A stretch of 64,000 nt of DNA from CAVYGM01 sp963768025 (GCA_963768025.1 CAVYGM010000011.1:372001-436000), one strand, 5' to 3'. Counted from the first letter of the stretch, positions 17,569-26,876 are shown. Numbers and translations are program-made. Notes: generated from the sequence alone by a model not told the origin.

Positions 17569-18566
17569 GCCTGCCTACGATCGCTTTTTTAAGCGCCTGA
17601 CTTTGTTTACTGTATGTACGGTCTATCTTTTGATTGTTGCCGGGGGTATAGTTCGAAGTACGGGAGCAGGAATGGGTTGCCCCGACTGGCCCAAATGCTT
17701 TGGTAGCTGGATACCTCCCACGGAGGTGTCCCAGCTACCATCTGGATTATAAGGAGATTTACGGTGCCAAACTAAAAGGAGAGGTAGAATTCAATGCGGT
17801 AAAAACCTGGATTGAATACGGTAATCGACTACTTGGGGCTTTTACGGGTGTGTTGATTTTCCTTACCCTATTGGCATCCATACCTTACCTTAGGAAAGGC
17901 CGACCTACCTTATTTTATGCAAGCTTAGCGGCTTTCATCCTGGTTGGATTTCAAGGCTGGCTTGGTTCCAAAGTAGTTTCTACTGAATTGCACCCACTCA
18001 TGGTCACTCTCCACATGGTTGTGGCTATTGTGATTGTTTTCATTCTCCTGTATGTCCTTACGGGCGCGAGTATCCAGAATTCTACCGCCAGGCAACGCAC
18101 AATTTCACCCGGATCGAAGGGCCTATTAGTAGTAGTTATAGTACTGTCCTTTGCTCAGGTAGTACTTGGTACTCAGGTAAGGGAATCTTTGGACATGGTG
18201 ATCTCCCGCTTAGGCTATGCTGCACGCCCACAGTGGATTGCAAATTTAGGCCTTACATTTTACATCCATAGATCATTTTCCATTCTAGTTTTACTCACCA
18301 ATTTGTTGATGTACTACCGAATCAGAAAAGCAATACCATCATCCGAAAGGCTGTATCAGTTGGCTTTATGGGTGTTGATCTTACTATTCCTGGAAATAGC
18401 AACCGGAGTGATAATGGCGTATTTTGCCGTGCCGGCATTTGCGCAACCAATTCACCTTACGCTAGCCATCCTAATCCTGGGAATTCAATTTGTCATGTGG
18501 CTTTCCAGTACCATTCAGACTAAACAGAAAAGTATATCGTCTAATTTTGCGGAAGCCCACAGCTAA
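17543..18566 (+). pseudogene. ctaA: Heme A synthase (COX15/CtaA-like), interrupted by one frameshift
   Basis: Heme A synthase oxidises the C8 methyl of heme O to give heme A for subunit I. The N-terminal piece (from ATG 17543) carries GGIVRSTGAGMGCPDWPKC and runs into a stop at 17750-17752. The remainder, starting DYKEIYGAKLKGEVEFN, is one base out of frame. Removing one G near 17744-17745 joins PSG to DYKEI and restores a protein of about 340 residues with eight helices and GWLGSKVVS. Nothing else is damaged, so a sequencing or assembly error is more likely than true decay. Confidence 0.85.
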
Positions 18567-18597
18567 TTAGTTTAAAGAATAATTAACCCAACAGAAA

Positions 18598-19497
18598 ATG
18601 ATTGTATCCGACAGTAGTTTGTCTGTAAGTATCAAAATTGGAAATAAAAGTAAGGCACTCTTTGAGTTATTAAAATTTCGCCTAGCAGCATTAGTCGCAT
18701 TTTCGGGAGCATTTGGGTATAGCTTGGCCGTACCGTCTATTAATTGGTCCATGTTAGGGTTATTCTGCCTGGGGTCGATTGCGATTACAGGAGCGGCCAA
18801 TATCATCAACCAGATCATTGAAAAAGATCTTGATAAGCTCATGCAACGAACTGAGAACCGGCCTCTACCGAGTGGCCGGGTTACGGTGCAGGAGGCAATA
18901 CTGTGGGCATTGTTTTTAGGTATTACGGCTTTATTGATTTTTACCGTATTTTTTCAATGTTCGCTACGGCGTTACTTGCGGCCCTCTCTCTGATCCTGTA
19001 CGGATTTGTGTATACACCTTTAAAGCGGGTAGGGCCTATTGCCGTTTTTGTGGGGGCCATTCCCGGAGCTTTTCCTCCTATGATCGGGTGGATCGCCGCC
19101 ACCAATCAGTTTGGATCTGGAGCCCGGAATTTTGTTTGCGATTCAGTTTTTTTGGCAATTTCCTCATTTTTGGGCCATTGCCTGGGTACTGGACGAAGAT
19201 TATAAACGTGCCGGTTTCAAATTACTTGCCTTCTACAGGGAGGGAAAGATTTGAATACGACGATTCAGATCATGATTTGGACTTTATTTTTGTTGCCGAT
19301 CGGCTGGTTGCCGTTCAAACTCGGTATGACGGGTGTGAATTCAGCCTTCATCGCCACCATCTTTGGCGTATTATTTCTCTGCCCAAACATTCCATTTGAT
19401 GCGGAAATGTTCTGACAAAACAGCACTTCAACTGATGTTTGGATCATTTATTTATTTACCAATCGTACAGATTGCTTTTCTGCTCGATAAATTATAA
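18598..19497 (+). pseudogene. ctaB: Protoheme IX farnesyltransferase (heme O synthase), several frameshifts
   Basis: Heme O synthase adds farnesyl to protoheme, the step before CtaA. Conserved pieces occur in order but in different frames: NIINQIIEKDLDKLMQRTENR, then YGFVYTPLKRVGPIAVFVGA, then FPHFWAIAWVLDEDYKRAGFK, then IGWLPFKLGMTGVNSAFIATI, and finally LQLMFGSFIYLPIVQIAFLL to a stop at 19495-19497. Five single-base changes explain this: one T missing in the run at 18949-18954, and extra bases near 19116, 19228, 19243 and 19380. Net change is +3, so the first and last frames agree. The corrected protein is about 299 residues. Error is favoured over inactivation. Confidence 0.85.
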
Positions 19498-19513
19498 GTC
19501 TGTATTATTCCAA

Positions 19514-20102
19514 ATGGAAACACTTCATCAAATACCGATACAAAAAGAACCCGAAGCAACTCTCTCTGTAGATCCCAAAGAAATTTATTCTCTGGTTGTT
19601 TATAGTGAGCATCGTCATGCTCTTTGCTTCCCAGACGAGTGCGTACCTGGTGCGCCGTGCGGAAGGTAACTGGCTCGAATTTCAAATGCCTACTGTATTT
19701 TGGTACAGTACAATTGTACTCGTGGCAAGTAGTATAAGTATGCAATGGGCTTATTTTTCGGCAAAAAAAGATAATTTTACCAATCTGAAGATAGCAATTT
19801 CTATTACTTTTGCGTTAGGACTCGCTTTTCTCTGGATGCAGTTTGAGGGTTGGAGACAGATGGTGGATATGAAAGTCTACTTTGTTGGAAATCCATCCGG
19901 GTCTTTTTTGTATGTCTTTACAGGACTGCATGGCTTTCATTTGATTAGCGGATTAGCAGTACTTTTATTTGCGCTGGTGTCTGCCTTTCGCTTCAAGGTA
20001 CATGCAAAGAGTTTGAGACGAATTGAGATTTGTGCAACTTACTGGCACTTTTTGGATATACTTTGGGTGTATTTGTTTTTCTTTTTATTGACCTTTAATT
20101 GA
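19514..20102 (+). pseudogene. Cytochrome c oxidase subunit III family protein (first copy), one frameshift
   Basis: A small heme-copper oxidase subunit III-like protein. It starts METLHQIPIQ at 19514. After DPK the frame breaks because one A too many lies in the AAA at 19577-19579; correcting it gives KFILWLFIVSIVMLFASQ and the rest to the stop at 20100-20102, about 195 residues with five helices. The CoxC signature GLHGFHLISGLAVL and the final CATYWHFLDILWVYLFF are present. Short and longer subunit III genes in tandem are common in Bacteroidota oxidase loci. Confidence 0.83.
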
Positions 20103-20117
20103 TAAATTAACGAAGCG

Positions 20118-20888
20118 ATGGCTGCAACAGCAACGACTACCGGCACTGTAAAACCCAAAATGTGGATGGGCGGAATTGAGCCCATGAAGGCAAGTTATGG
20201 GAAACTCATGATGTGGTTTTTCCTGATTTCGGACACATTTACTTTCTCGGCCCTACTGGTATCCTACGGATTGGTGCGGTTTAGTTTCCCGGCCTATGCC
20301 GGTGAAGTATCCGAATTCACCTTCTCCCCAATGTATTGGCCAATTCCCGAAAAAGTCTATGAAGCTGTTCCGTTCCTTCATGGCGTAGAACTTCCGCTGG
20401 TTTTTGTAGGTATCATGACCTTCATTCTTATTTTCAGCAGTGTTACCATGGTACTAGCCGTAGAAGCCGGTCACCGGATGGATCGTGATAGTGTAGAAAA
20501 ATACATGCTGTGGACTATTCTGGGTGGCTTTACATTTTTAGGTTGTCAGGCATGGGAGTGGGCTCACTTCATACATGGTACCGATAGTGGATCCGTAGTT
20601 CGTGAAATGGTCAATGGCGCCTGGATTGAAAAAACTGTTTTTGGGGCTAATCTAGTGGAAAACCAGTACGGTCCTCCGGCATTTGCTGATTTCTTCTTTT
20701 TTATCACGGGTTTCCACGGTACCCACGTATTTAGTGGTGTAATCCTGAACATCCTGATATTCTATCGCACCGCCACCGGCTTTTATGATCGCCGGGGACA
20801 TTACGAAATGGTCGAGAAGGTTGGTTTGTACTGGCACTTTGTCGATCTGGTATGGGTGTTCGTATTTACTTTCTTTTACTTGGTTTAA
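20118..20888 (+). CDS. Cytochrome c oxidase subunit III (second copy)
   Basis: Intact subunit III-like protein, 256 residues, stabilising subunit I and possibly guiding O2. It has about six to seven helices. The TGFHGTHVFSGVIL motif and the C-terminal YWHFVDLVWVFVFTFFYLV are typical of CoxC/CyoC. A large periplasmic insert lies between helices 1 and 2 (SFPAYAGEV to VELPLVF). It follows the shorter subunit III gene by 15 nt and precedes subunit IV by 19 nt. Confidence 0.93.
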   Translation: MAATATTTGTVKPKMWMGGIEPMKASYGKLMMWFFLISDTFTFSALLVSYGLVRFSFPAYAGEVSEFTFSPMYWPIPEKVYEAVPFLHGVELPLVFVGIMTFILIFSSVTMVLAVEAGHRMDRDSVEKYMLWTILGGFTFLGCQAWEWAHFIHGTDSGSVVREMVNGAWIEKTVFGANLVENQYGPPAFADFFFFITGFHGTHVFSGVILNILIFYRTATGFYDRRGHYEMVEKVGLYWHFVDLVWVFVFTFFYLV

Positions 20889-20907
20889 ATCTTAAAGCAC
20901 AGATAAT

Positions 20908-21231
20908 ATGTCAGAAGTACATTCCCATGGCCATACCTCAGATGATGGTGGCGCGGCCCAACGCAAGCAGATCTGGAAAGTTTTTATCATTCTTTCCGTC
21001 ATCACAGCAATCGAGTTTATCATAGCCTTTACGATAGGACAAGGTACCTTCAAAATCGCCCTCTTCGTAGGCCTTACCATTGTTAAAGCGTTCTTTATAG
21101 TAGGCGAGTTCATGCACTTGAAGCACGAGGTAAAATCGCTTATTTGGTCAATCCTCATTCCGTGTATTTTTGTAGTGTGGCTGCTCTTAGCCCTCATGTT
21201 GGAAGGAGGCTCCATTTTTAGTCTGAGATAA
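20908..21231 (+). CDS. Cytochrome c oxidase subunit IV (CyoD/CtaF-like)
   Basis: A 107-residue protein with a His-rich N terminus (VHSHGHTSDD) and three helices, in the prokaryotic cytochrome c oxidase subunit IV family (COX4_pro). Such subunits assist CuB loading or assembly and are not catalytic. The internal segment KAFFIVGEFMHLKHEVK is a family hallmark. It lies between subunit III and a SCO copper chaperone, the usual order. Confidence 0.9.
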   Translation: MSEVHSHGHTSDDGGAAQRKQIWKVFIILSVITAIEFIIAFTIGQGTFKIALFVGLTIVKAFFIVGEFMHLKHEVKSLIWSILIPCIFVVWLLLALMLEGGSIFSLR

Positions 21232-21235
21232 TTTT

Positions 21236-21897
21236 ATGCACAAATACATCAAAGGCCGGGTTACTAATCTCAATATTAGTAGTCCCGGTCTTAATTTTTT
21301 TATTTCTCAAAGGCTTTACCTACCAACCGTTTCGACCTCCCTTACTATGTACCGCTGCGGGATTCCTTGACGAAGGAGGTGATCCTGAAAGATAACGGCG
21401 ATACAGCGTTTTATCAGATCCCCAGCTTTTCTTTAATTTCGACTCAAAATGAGGTAATTTCATCAGAAACGCTTTTGGGAAAAACGACGGTGTTAAGTGC
21501 CTTTGATCTTCCCTGCCAGGATACATGCCAACTAGTGCTCAACCAACTCAATAGGGTGGCCCAGGTGCAGGAGGCTTACCCCGAGCTGAGCATCCTCAGC
21601 TTAGTAAATACCCAGAAAGAAGAGATCCCTGATTTGATCAGGAAAAATGCAACAACTAGTCAGGCGTGGCGGGTAGTTGAGGTACCTGATTCAAGTTTTG
21701 AATATTACAGGAATGAGGTATTTCGTTGGGAAGAAAATAGTCCGGGTCAAAAAACCATTTCATCGCACAATCGGTTTATTTTAGTGGATAGGTTGGGGTA
21801 TATTCGGGGGTACTATGATGCGGTAGATCCCGAAGAGTTTGACCGGTTGATGGTGGAAATCAAAGTATTGGAATACAACAGAAAAGTGGAAAAGTAG
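21236..21897 (+). pseudogene. SCO1/SenC-family copper chaperone, two frameshifts near the 5' end
   Basis: Thioredoxin-fold SCO protein that helps insert copper into the CuA site of subunit II. The intact part from 21367 holds LPCQDTC (CxxxC copper ligands) and a downstream SSHNRFILVD with the third ligand His. A longer N terminus is recovered if one extra G near 21254 and one extra T near 21321 are removed: it then starts MHKYIKAGLLISILVV, a membrane anchor, and continues FTTNRFDLPYYVPLRDSLTK. The corrected length is about 220 residues, which fits. The C-terminal domain alone is undamaged. Confidence 0.82.
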
Positions 21898-21904
21898 AGA
21901 ATAT

Positions 21905-22444
21905 ATGAATACGCTGCTATTAGAGAAAAGCCCGAAATACAATCGCCTAATCAATATTTTGGCTATCGCCATTCCGGTGGCTGTAGCGGTGCTTTTGGGT
22001 ATCAGACAAAAAGTTGATTTAGGTAGCTGGACCAAGTTTTTGCCTCATATAAACGGAGTTATCAACTCTTTAACGGCAATACTACTTTTAATTGGCCGTT
22101 ATTTCATTGCCCAAAAAAATATCGCCGCGCATCGCAGGGTAATGACGTCCGCTTTTGCACTAGGCTCCGTATTTTTAGTCAGCTATGTGCTTTATCACCT
22201 TACCAATGAATCCACTTCTTTTGGAGGGGTAGGTATCATTCGGCCAATCTACTATTTTCTGCTGATTAGCCACATTGGGCTCTCTATTGTTGTAGTTTGG
22301 TTTGTATTAAGAGCTATTTACTTTGCCTACAGCAACCAGATTTTTGAACACAAAAAGGCGGTGAAGTGGGCCTATCCGATTTGGTTATATGTGAGTATTA
22401 CGGGTGTGATCGTTTATTTGTTAATAAGTCCTTATTACCAATGA
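21905..22444 (+). CDS. DUF420 membrane protein (CtaM-like)
   Basis: A 179-residue integral membrane protein with five helices in the DUF420 family, which includes CtaM, an oxidase assembly factor needed for aa3/caa3 oxidases in Firmicutes. Conserved His residues are in the AHRRVMTSAFALGS and YHLT segments. The link to oxidase assembly comes from family and position right after SCO. It overlaps the next gene by 4 nt (ATGA). Confidence 0.88.
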   Translation: MNTLLLEKSPKYNRLINILAIAIPVAVAVLLGIRQKVDLGSWTKFLPHINGVINSLTAILLLIGRYFIAQKNIAAHRRVMTSAFALGSVFLVSYVLYHLTNESTSFGGVGIIRPIYYFLLISHIGLSIVVVWFVLRAIYFAYSNQIFEHKKAVKWAYPIWLYVSITGVIVYLLISPYYQ

Positions 22445-22725
22445 AAAAATTAGTCAATAAAAGCATTTTCCTGATTGTCATGCTACTGCTTAATAGTACT
22501 CAGCTATGGGCTCAGTGCGCCATGTGTCGGGGGTCGGTGGAGAGTACCATGGGAAATGGGCGAAACAATGTAGGAATTGGCCTCAATACGGGCATTATGT
22601 ACCTTTTTGTAATGCCCTATCTGATTGTAGCTGTTGTGGCTTATTTGTGGTACAGAGGCAGCAAAAAGGCCCGTGAAGAGCAAAGGATGATAGCCTCTCG
22701 GGTGAGTCAGGCGATGGGGCGCTAA
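22441..22725 (+). CDS. Small membrane protein with CxxC motif, end of the oxidase operon
   Basis: A 94-residue protein. A signal peptide (MKKLVNKSIFLIVMLLL to LWAQ) is followed by CAMCRGSVES, one transmembrane helix (IMYLFVMPYLIVAVVAYLWY) and a basic cytosolic tail. The start at 22441 overlaps the DUF420 stop; an upstream in-frame start would lie inside that gene. The CAMC pair after the signal cleavage site could bind a metal or form a disulfide, which would suit oxidase copper handling, but no named family is recognised. Confidence 0.75.
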   Translation: MKKLVNKSIFLIVMLLLNSTQLWAQCAMCRGSVESTMGNGRNNVGIGLNTGIMYLFVMPYLIVAVVAYLWYRGSKKAREEQRMIASRVSQAMGR

Positions 22726-22758
22726 TCCGCACGGGACAATCGCAGTTTTTTATTCTTG

Positions 22759-22798
22759 GAGCGAAGGTAGGGCCTCATGCCCCACCTTCGCTCTTTTT
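22759..22798. terminator. Bidirectional terminator between the oxidase operon and murI
   Basis: GAGCGAAGGT pairs with ACCTTCGCTC around a GC-rich loop, with T tracts on the plus side and A-rich sequence nearby. It sits between two convergent genes and can serve both. Confidence 0.85.
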
Positions 22799-23606
22799 AT
22801 TCCCAAAGGGGGTAATGGGATAACGTGATCTGTTTGCCAAAGAATAGTTGTGTCGAAGATTCAAAAGACTGCGTGTAGTCGGACACATAGAAGTCGCGTT
22901 TGCCCTCCCCGTGTTCGTTCACGAGGTAGTGTTGCTCCAGCCAGGCCCTGAGCGAATTGGCTACTATTTCGGATGTGTCCAGTATTTCGACCGCATCGTC
23001 AAAATACATCCTGATTTGCTTTTTGATGAGGGGGTAATGCGTACACCCCAAAATAAGGGCTTCGATCTCGTGTAGCGCCGGATCGGACAGATAGCGGGCA
23101 ATAATGCTTTCACTGATCGAATTATCCACAAAGCCTTCTTCAATCATAGGGGCCAGCAAGGGAGTAGCCAGCGACTTGAGGGTAATAGATCGGTTGAGAG
23201 CATCTACTTTCTTTTTGTAGACATTAGACATAACTGTCTGTTTTGTGCCGATTAATCCTATGCTTTTACCCTCGTACCTTTCTTTGATGTAATCCACCAC
23301 GGGATCTATCACATTCACTACTCTGGCCCTACTTCCAACATATTCACGGGCCAGCTCGTAGGCTGCCGCCGAGGCCGAATTGCAGGCTATCAGGATAAGC
23401 TTACAGTTTTGCTGCAACAGGACATTGCAAATCTTAATAGAATAGGCCTGAATAGCCGCCGTAGATTTATCGCCGTACGGAAGGTGAGCCGTATCACCAA
23501 AGTATATGGTGTTCTCGTTGGGGAGTAGCCTGGTGACAGCACGGGCAACCGTCATGCCACCAATTCCACTATCAAAAATTCCTATCGGAGCGGTAGAGTC
23601 AAGCAT
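22797..23606 (-). CDS. murI: Glutamate racemase
   Basis: Makes D-glutamate for peptidoglycan from L-glutamate, without cofactor, in the cytosol. It has 269 residues. The N-terminal IGIFDSGIGGMTVAR holds the conserved Asp and Ser. The two catalytic cysteines are in ACNSASAAAYE (about residue 75) and LGCTHYPLI (about residue 188). It is a single gene on the minus strand, convergent with the oxidase operon. Confidence 0.96.
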   Translation of the reverse strand: MLDSTAPIGIFDSGIGGMTVARAVTRLLPNENTIYFGDTAHLPYGDKSTAAIQAYSIKICNVLLQQNCKLILIACNSASAAAYELAREYVGSRARVVNVIDPVVDYIKERYEGKSIGLIGTKQTVMSNVYKKKVDALNRSITLKSLATPLLAPMIEEGFVDNSISESIIARYLSDPALHEIEALILGCTHYPLIKKQIRMYFDDAVEILDTSEIVANSLRAWLEQHYLVNEHGEGKRDFYVSDYTQSFESSTQLFFGKQITLSHYPLWE

Positions 23607-23780
23607 TTTTGGAATAATAAAAATGTCAAAATTGGTATTTTTAATTCGTTATTTGTCAGGTTATTACAAGCATGAGGAGCCATTTTAAATGTTCATGCCC
23701 TAAGAAATTAATAAAATTGGGAGGCTCCGTGCAACCTGCGTGGCACGAATATGCATCTTGTATTTGAAACACCCTAAGGA

Positions 23781-24371
23781 ATGGTCAAAGTTATACCCCT
23801 TTTTAATCAGGAAGCTCAGTTAATCAAGGCTCTCAGAAAAGCCGACCCCAAAGCGCAACGGCAGCTGTACGATAAGTATGCTACACGAATGCTGGGAGTA
23901 TGTCGGCGGTATATTGCGGATCCAATGGCAGCCGAAGATATCCTGGTGGAGGGGTTTATGAAAATCTTTGACAAAATAGAACAGTTTAAAAGTGAAGGAA
24001 GTTTTGAGGGTTGGATTCGCCGGATCATGGTAAATGAGGCGTTGGGCTATCTCCGTCAGCATAAACGTGACCTGCTAGAAGCTACTTTGGACGAAGCCCA
24101 TGGCATTGCTGATTACAACGTTGCCGATCAATCGCTGGAAGCCACAGAGATGATGCAGATGATAGAGACCTTGCCCTCGGGCTACCGGACTGTATTTAAT
24201 CTATACGCAATAGAGGGGTACTCCCACGCAGAAGTAGCCCAAATGCTGGGGATCACTGAAAGCACGTCCAAGTCACAATTACACCGGGCAAGAGCCTTGC
24301 TTCAACAGTTGGTATCTACCTGGGAAAATGAATTCAAAAAAAAAGTAAACTATGAAAAAGCATCCAGTTGA
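23781..24371 (+). CDS. RNA polymerase sigma factor, ECF/sigma-70 family
   Basis: A 196-residue ECF-type sigma factor. Region 2 (RQLYDKYATRMLGVCRRYI, then AEDILVEGFMKIFDKIEQF) and region 4 (LPSGYRTVFNLYAIEGYSHAE, then AQMLGITESTSKSQLHRAR) are complete. A plain N-terminal region and no extra domains are seen. The next gene overlaps its last 20 nt and encodes a membrane protein that may regulate it, followed by a predicted envelope protein. The signal is unknown. Confidence 0.92.
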   Translation: MVKVIPLFNQEAQLIKALRKADPKAQRQLYDKYATRMLGVCRRYIADPMAAEDILVEGFMKIFDKIEQFKSEGSFEGWIRRIMVNEALGYLRQHKRDLLEATLDEAHGIADYNVADQSLEATEMMQMIETLPSGYRTVFNLYAIEGYSHAEVAQMLGITESTSKSQLHRARALLQQLVSTWENEFKKKVNYEKASS

Positions 24372-25173
24372 TGAGTTGTTTGCCAAAAAGCTTTCTACCT
24401 GGGAGCCGAAGGCGTCTTCTGATGTATGGAAGCGGATAGAGGCAAAGCAGAAGGAAAAAGCCACTAAGGTAGTCCCCGTTGGGTGGTACTGGTATGCTGC
24501 GGCTAGCGTAGTAGTAGTTATGCTGGCAAGCTATTTGGTATGGCAGGGACAGGCTTCTGAATCAGGCCAGGACACCCGAACAATTGCTCAAACAAACCAG
24601 AAAGCCACTGAGAAAGCCAAAAAATCGCAGCCTGAAGAAGTGTTGCCTGAATCGGAGAGGCTTGCTGCAATCAATGAACCTATTAGGGCAAAAGAAACAA
24701 TCCAGATCAGCTCTGCGGACACAGCAACAGCCATAAAGGCGAAAACAAAAACTAGATCTCATCCCTTAGAAGAAGAATTGGCACCAGCATCTGACGACGT
24801 AGCTATTGCTAAAGTCGAAAGAGAGGCAACAGGCACTAACGCGTTGCCATTAGCTAACAAACAAATAGCGGTTCAGCCGAGTGTTCAGGTACCGGCTGTC
24901 CAGGCTGAAGAAAAAACAGAGGAAGCTGCCGCAAGTAGGGTTATTATTGCGCATATCGAAACCGACGACCTAAGTGAAGAGAACCCAAAATCTTCAAAAT
25001 TTATCCGGATTCTTAAGCAGCTAAAAAATGCGAAACAGGGAGAAGCCGTAGACTGGGATGAGGTAGGTATCAATCCAAAACGGATACTTGCTCGAGCCGA
25101 TGAGCGCCTCAGGAACGAAGAAGATAAGCTGTCCAAGCAGTACCAAAATCTGAAAGAAAAAACTAAACTATAA
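24352..25173 (+). CDS. Single-pass membrane protein, possible anti-sigma factor
   Basis: A 273-residue protein overlapping the sigma factor gene by 20 nt. A short cytosolic N-terminal region (HPVDELFAKKLSTWEPKAS) precedes one transmembrane helix (WYWYAAASVVVVMLASYLVW, about residues 44-64), then a long Lys/Glu/Ala-rich periplasmic stretch. The C-terminal ~60 residues are helical. The topology and coupling resemble Bacteroidota anti-sigma regulators, but no zinc HxxxCxxC anti-sigma motif is visible. The role is inferred only from position. Confidence 0.6.
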   Translation: MKKHPVDELFAKKLSTWEPKASSDVWKRIEAKQKEKATKVVPVGWYWYAAASVVVVMLASYLVWQGQASESGQDTRTIAQTNQKATEKAKKSQPEEVLPESERLAAINEPIRAKETIQISSADTATAIKAKTKTRSHPLEEELAPASDDVAIAKVEREATGTNALPLANKQIAVQPSVQVPAVQAEEKTEEAAASRVIIAHIETDDLSEENPKSSKFIRILKQLKNAKQGEAVDWDEVGINPKRILARADERLRNEEDKLSKQYQNLKEKTKL

Positions 25174-25184
25174 ATTTAACTGCT

Positions 25185-26309
25185 ATGAAAACCACTCTTA
25201 AAACGATCATATTCGGTGCTCTTTGCCTATTAGGTTTTTACACTTCTCACGCCAATCCAGTTAAGAAAGACTCTTTAATTATCACTTTTGGGGATAAAAC
25301 CCGATTGATAATTTATAGTGACGACCGGAAGGAATTAGAAAAATTAATGAAATATGACCTGAATACGCTACTGAAAGATTTGGGGGCTCGCCTAGACACC
25401 ATGCAGGGTGAAACGAAGATATATTTTGATGAGGTTGACGGACGGAAATACTTGAAGGACACCTCCGGAATAGGTAAAGATAAAAACTACGTAAGAATAA
25501 GTCTACGGGGAATTAGAATCAAGGATGGGGATACCGAGGTCACCATTACAACCAGAGGAGTGGACATAAAAGATGGCAGCGATCGGGTAAGAATAGGAGA
25601 TAATGACGATCGGTATGAAGGTGATACGACAAGAGACTCCGATGAAGATGAGAACATGAGCACCATTCGCCGGGTTCGCAGGTACTCCAGCCCTCGTCGT
25701 GGCTTTTATGGGGCGATTGGGCTTAATGCCTATTCCGAAAATAAAGCGATGGGGTACAACACGGATAATTATGACCTCCGTCCTTTTGGTTCAAGATACG
25801 TAAGCCTGGGATTTGTAAAAAGTGCTACCCTGGCTCGGGGGAAAGACGTAGGGTTGCACCTTGATTTTGGCCTGGATGTAGCCTGGAACAATTTGATGTT
25901 TGATGGAAACAACACCGTGGAGAGAGGGAGTTCTGAGATTTCGTTTCCCCCACTCTTAAATAACGAAAACAGGGAGCTGGATCTTCGTAAGAGCAAACTA
26001 ACGGTTCCCTATGTGAATTTCTCCCTGATGCCCACGGTAAGCTTTCCAAAATCGGTCATTTCCTACCTGAGTGTCGGAGGGTACGTGGGATATCGCCTGG
26101 GAGGATATACCAAAACAAGGCTGGGGTCAGACGGGACAAAAGACCGTGTACGGAGTAATTTTTACCTCAATGATTTTCGGTATGGCGCCGCCTTTGAATT
26201 GGGAATTAGAAAATTCCCAGATTTTTTCGTTCACTACGATATAAACACACTTTTCCAGGATAATCGGGGGCCGGCCATAAAAATGATAAATTTCGGAATC
26301 AGATTATAA
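25185..26309 (+). CDS. Predicted outer-membrane beta-barrel protein
   Basis: A 374-residue protein with a signal peptide (about residues 1-23, ending SHANP). The first ~165 residues are polar, with repeated Asp/Lys-rich strands (DGDTEVTITTRGVDIKDGSD). The C-terminal ~200 residues have alternating beta-strand patterns (GFYGAIGLNAY, YVSLGFVKSATL, VGGYVGYRLGGY), ending in a strand with terminal IRL as in small outer-membrane barrels. It is 11 nt downstream of the possible anti-sigma gene, so it may be the regulon's output or sensor. Confidence 0.55.
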   Translation: MKTTLKTIIFGALCLLGFYTSHANPVKKDSLIITFGDKTRLIIYSDDRKELEKLMKYDLNTLLKDLGARLDTMQGETKIYFDEVDGRKYLKDTSGIGKDKNYVRISLRGIRIKDGDTEVTITTRGVDIKDGSDRVRIGDNDDRYEGDTTRDSDEDENMSTIRRVRRYSSPRRGFYGAIGLNAYSENKAMGYNTDNYDLRPFGSRYVSLGFVKSATLARGKDVGLHLDFGLDVAWNNLMFDGNNTVERGSSEISFPPLLNNENRELDLRKSKLTVPYVNFSLMPTVSFPKSVISYLSVGGYVGYRLGGYTKTRLGSDGTKDRVRSNFYLNDFRYGAAFELGIRKFPDFFVHYDINTLFQDNRGPAIKMINFGIRL

Positions 26310-26390
26310 ATCCAAAAAGTGCCTTAGGGGCTGCTGGGGGCATTTTCCTGGCAGCTCCTAATTATTTGTTGAGAAAAATGTCAAAAAGAA

Positions 26391-26421
26391 TTTGAGAATA
26401 ATAGAAAAGACTATAATTTTG
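26391..26421 (+). promoter_or_regulatory. Complete Bacteroidota promoter for tRNA-Tyr/tRNA-Gly
   Basis: A TTTG at 26391-26394, a 19-bp spacer and TAATTTTG at 26414-26421 match the Bacteroidota -33/-7 consensus. It lies about 50 nt before tRNA-Tyr and can drive the tRNA cluster. It is the clearest promoter in the window. Confidence 0.75.
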
Positions 26422-26471
26422 CGACTCCAAAGTGAATCGTAAGGGGTTTTCGATGATTTGAAATAGTGTTT

Positions 26472-26557
26472 GGGGGTGTACCAGAGTGGCCAAATGGGGC
26501 AGACTGTAAATCTGCTGGTTTATACCTTCGGTGGTTCGAATCCATCCGCCCCCACCA
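26472..26557 (+). tRNA. tRNA-Tyr (GTA)
   Basis: Class II tRNA with a long variable arm and anticodon GTA in the loop of GACTGTAAATC. The acceptor stem GGGGGTG pairs with CGCCCCC (one wobble). The discriminator is A and the 3' CCA is encoded. Confidence 0.95.
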
Positions 26558-26564
26558 AATATTT

Positions 26565-26640
26565 GCGGGAGTAGCTCAGTTGGTAGAGCGATAGCCTTCC
26601 AAGCTATAGGTCGCGAGTTCGAACCTCGTCTCCCGCTCCA
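26565..26640 (+). tRNA. tRNA-Gly (TCC)
   Basis: The acceptor stem GCGGGAG pairs with CTCCCGC, with discriminator U and encoded CCA. The anticodon loop CTTCCAA gives TCC, which decodes glycine GGA/GGG. It starts 7 nt after tRNA-Tyr. Confidence 0.95.
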
Positions 26641-26770
26641 AATATCTGAGCCATCGAAGCGATCACCGAAAATATCCCATGGAAATTCTTTTCGTTGATC
26701 GCTTTTGATATTTTGGCCAACCAGTCGCTATTGCGATTTTGATTGTCCTTGCAGGTTGGAGAGAAGAAGA

Positions 26771-26876
<106 letters not shown>

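Noticed and set aside
17543..19497. True pseudogenes of ctaA and ctaB as evidence that the strain lost heme A
   Set aside because: Each change is a single base and the implied proteins are otherwise intact, and coxA and coxB are undamaged. A local sequence error is simpler. It is still reported as a finding.
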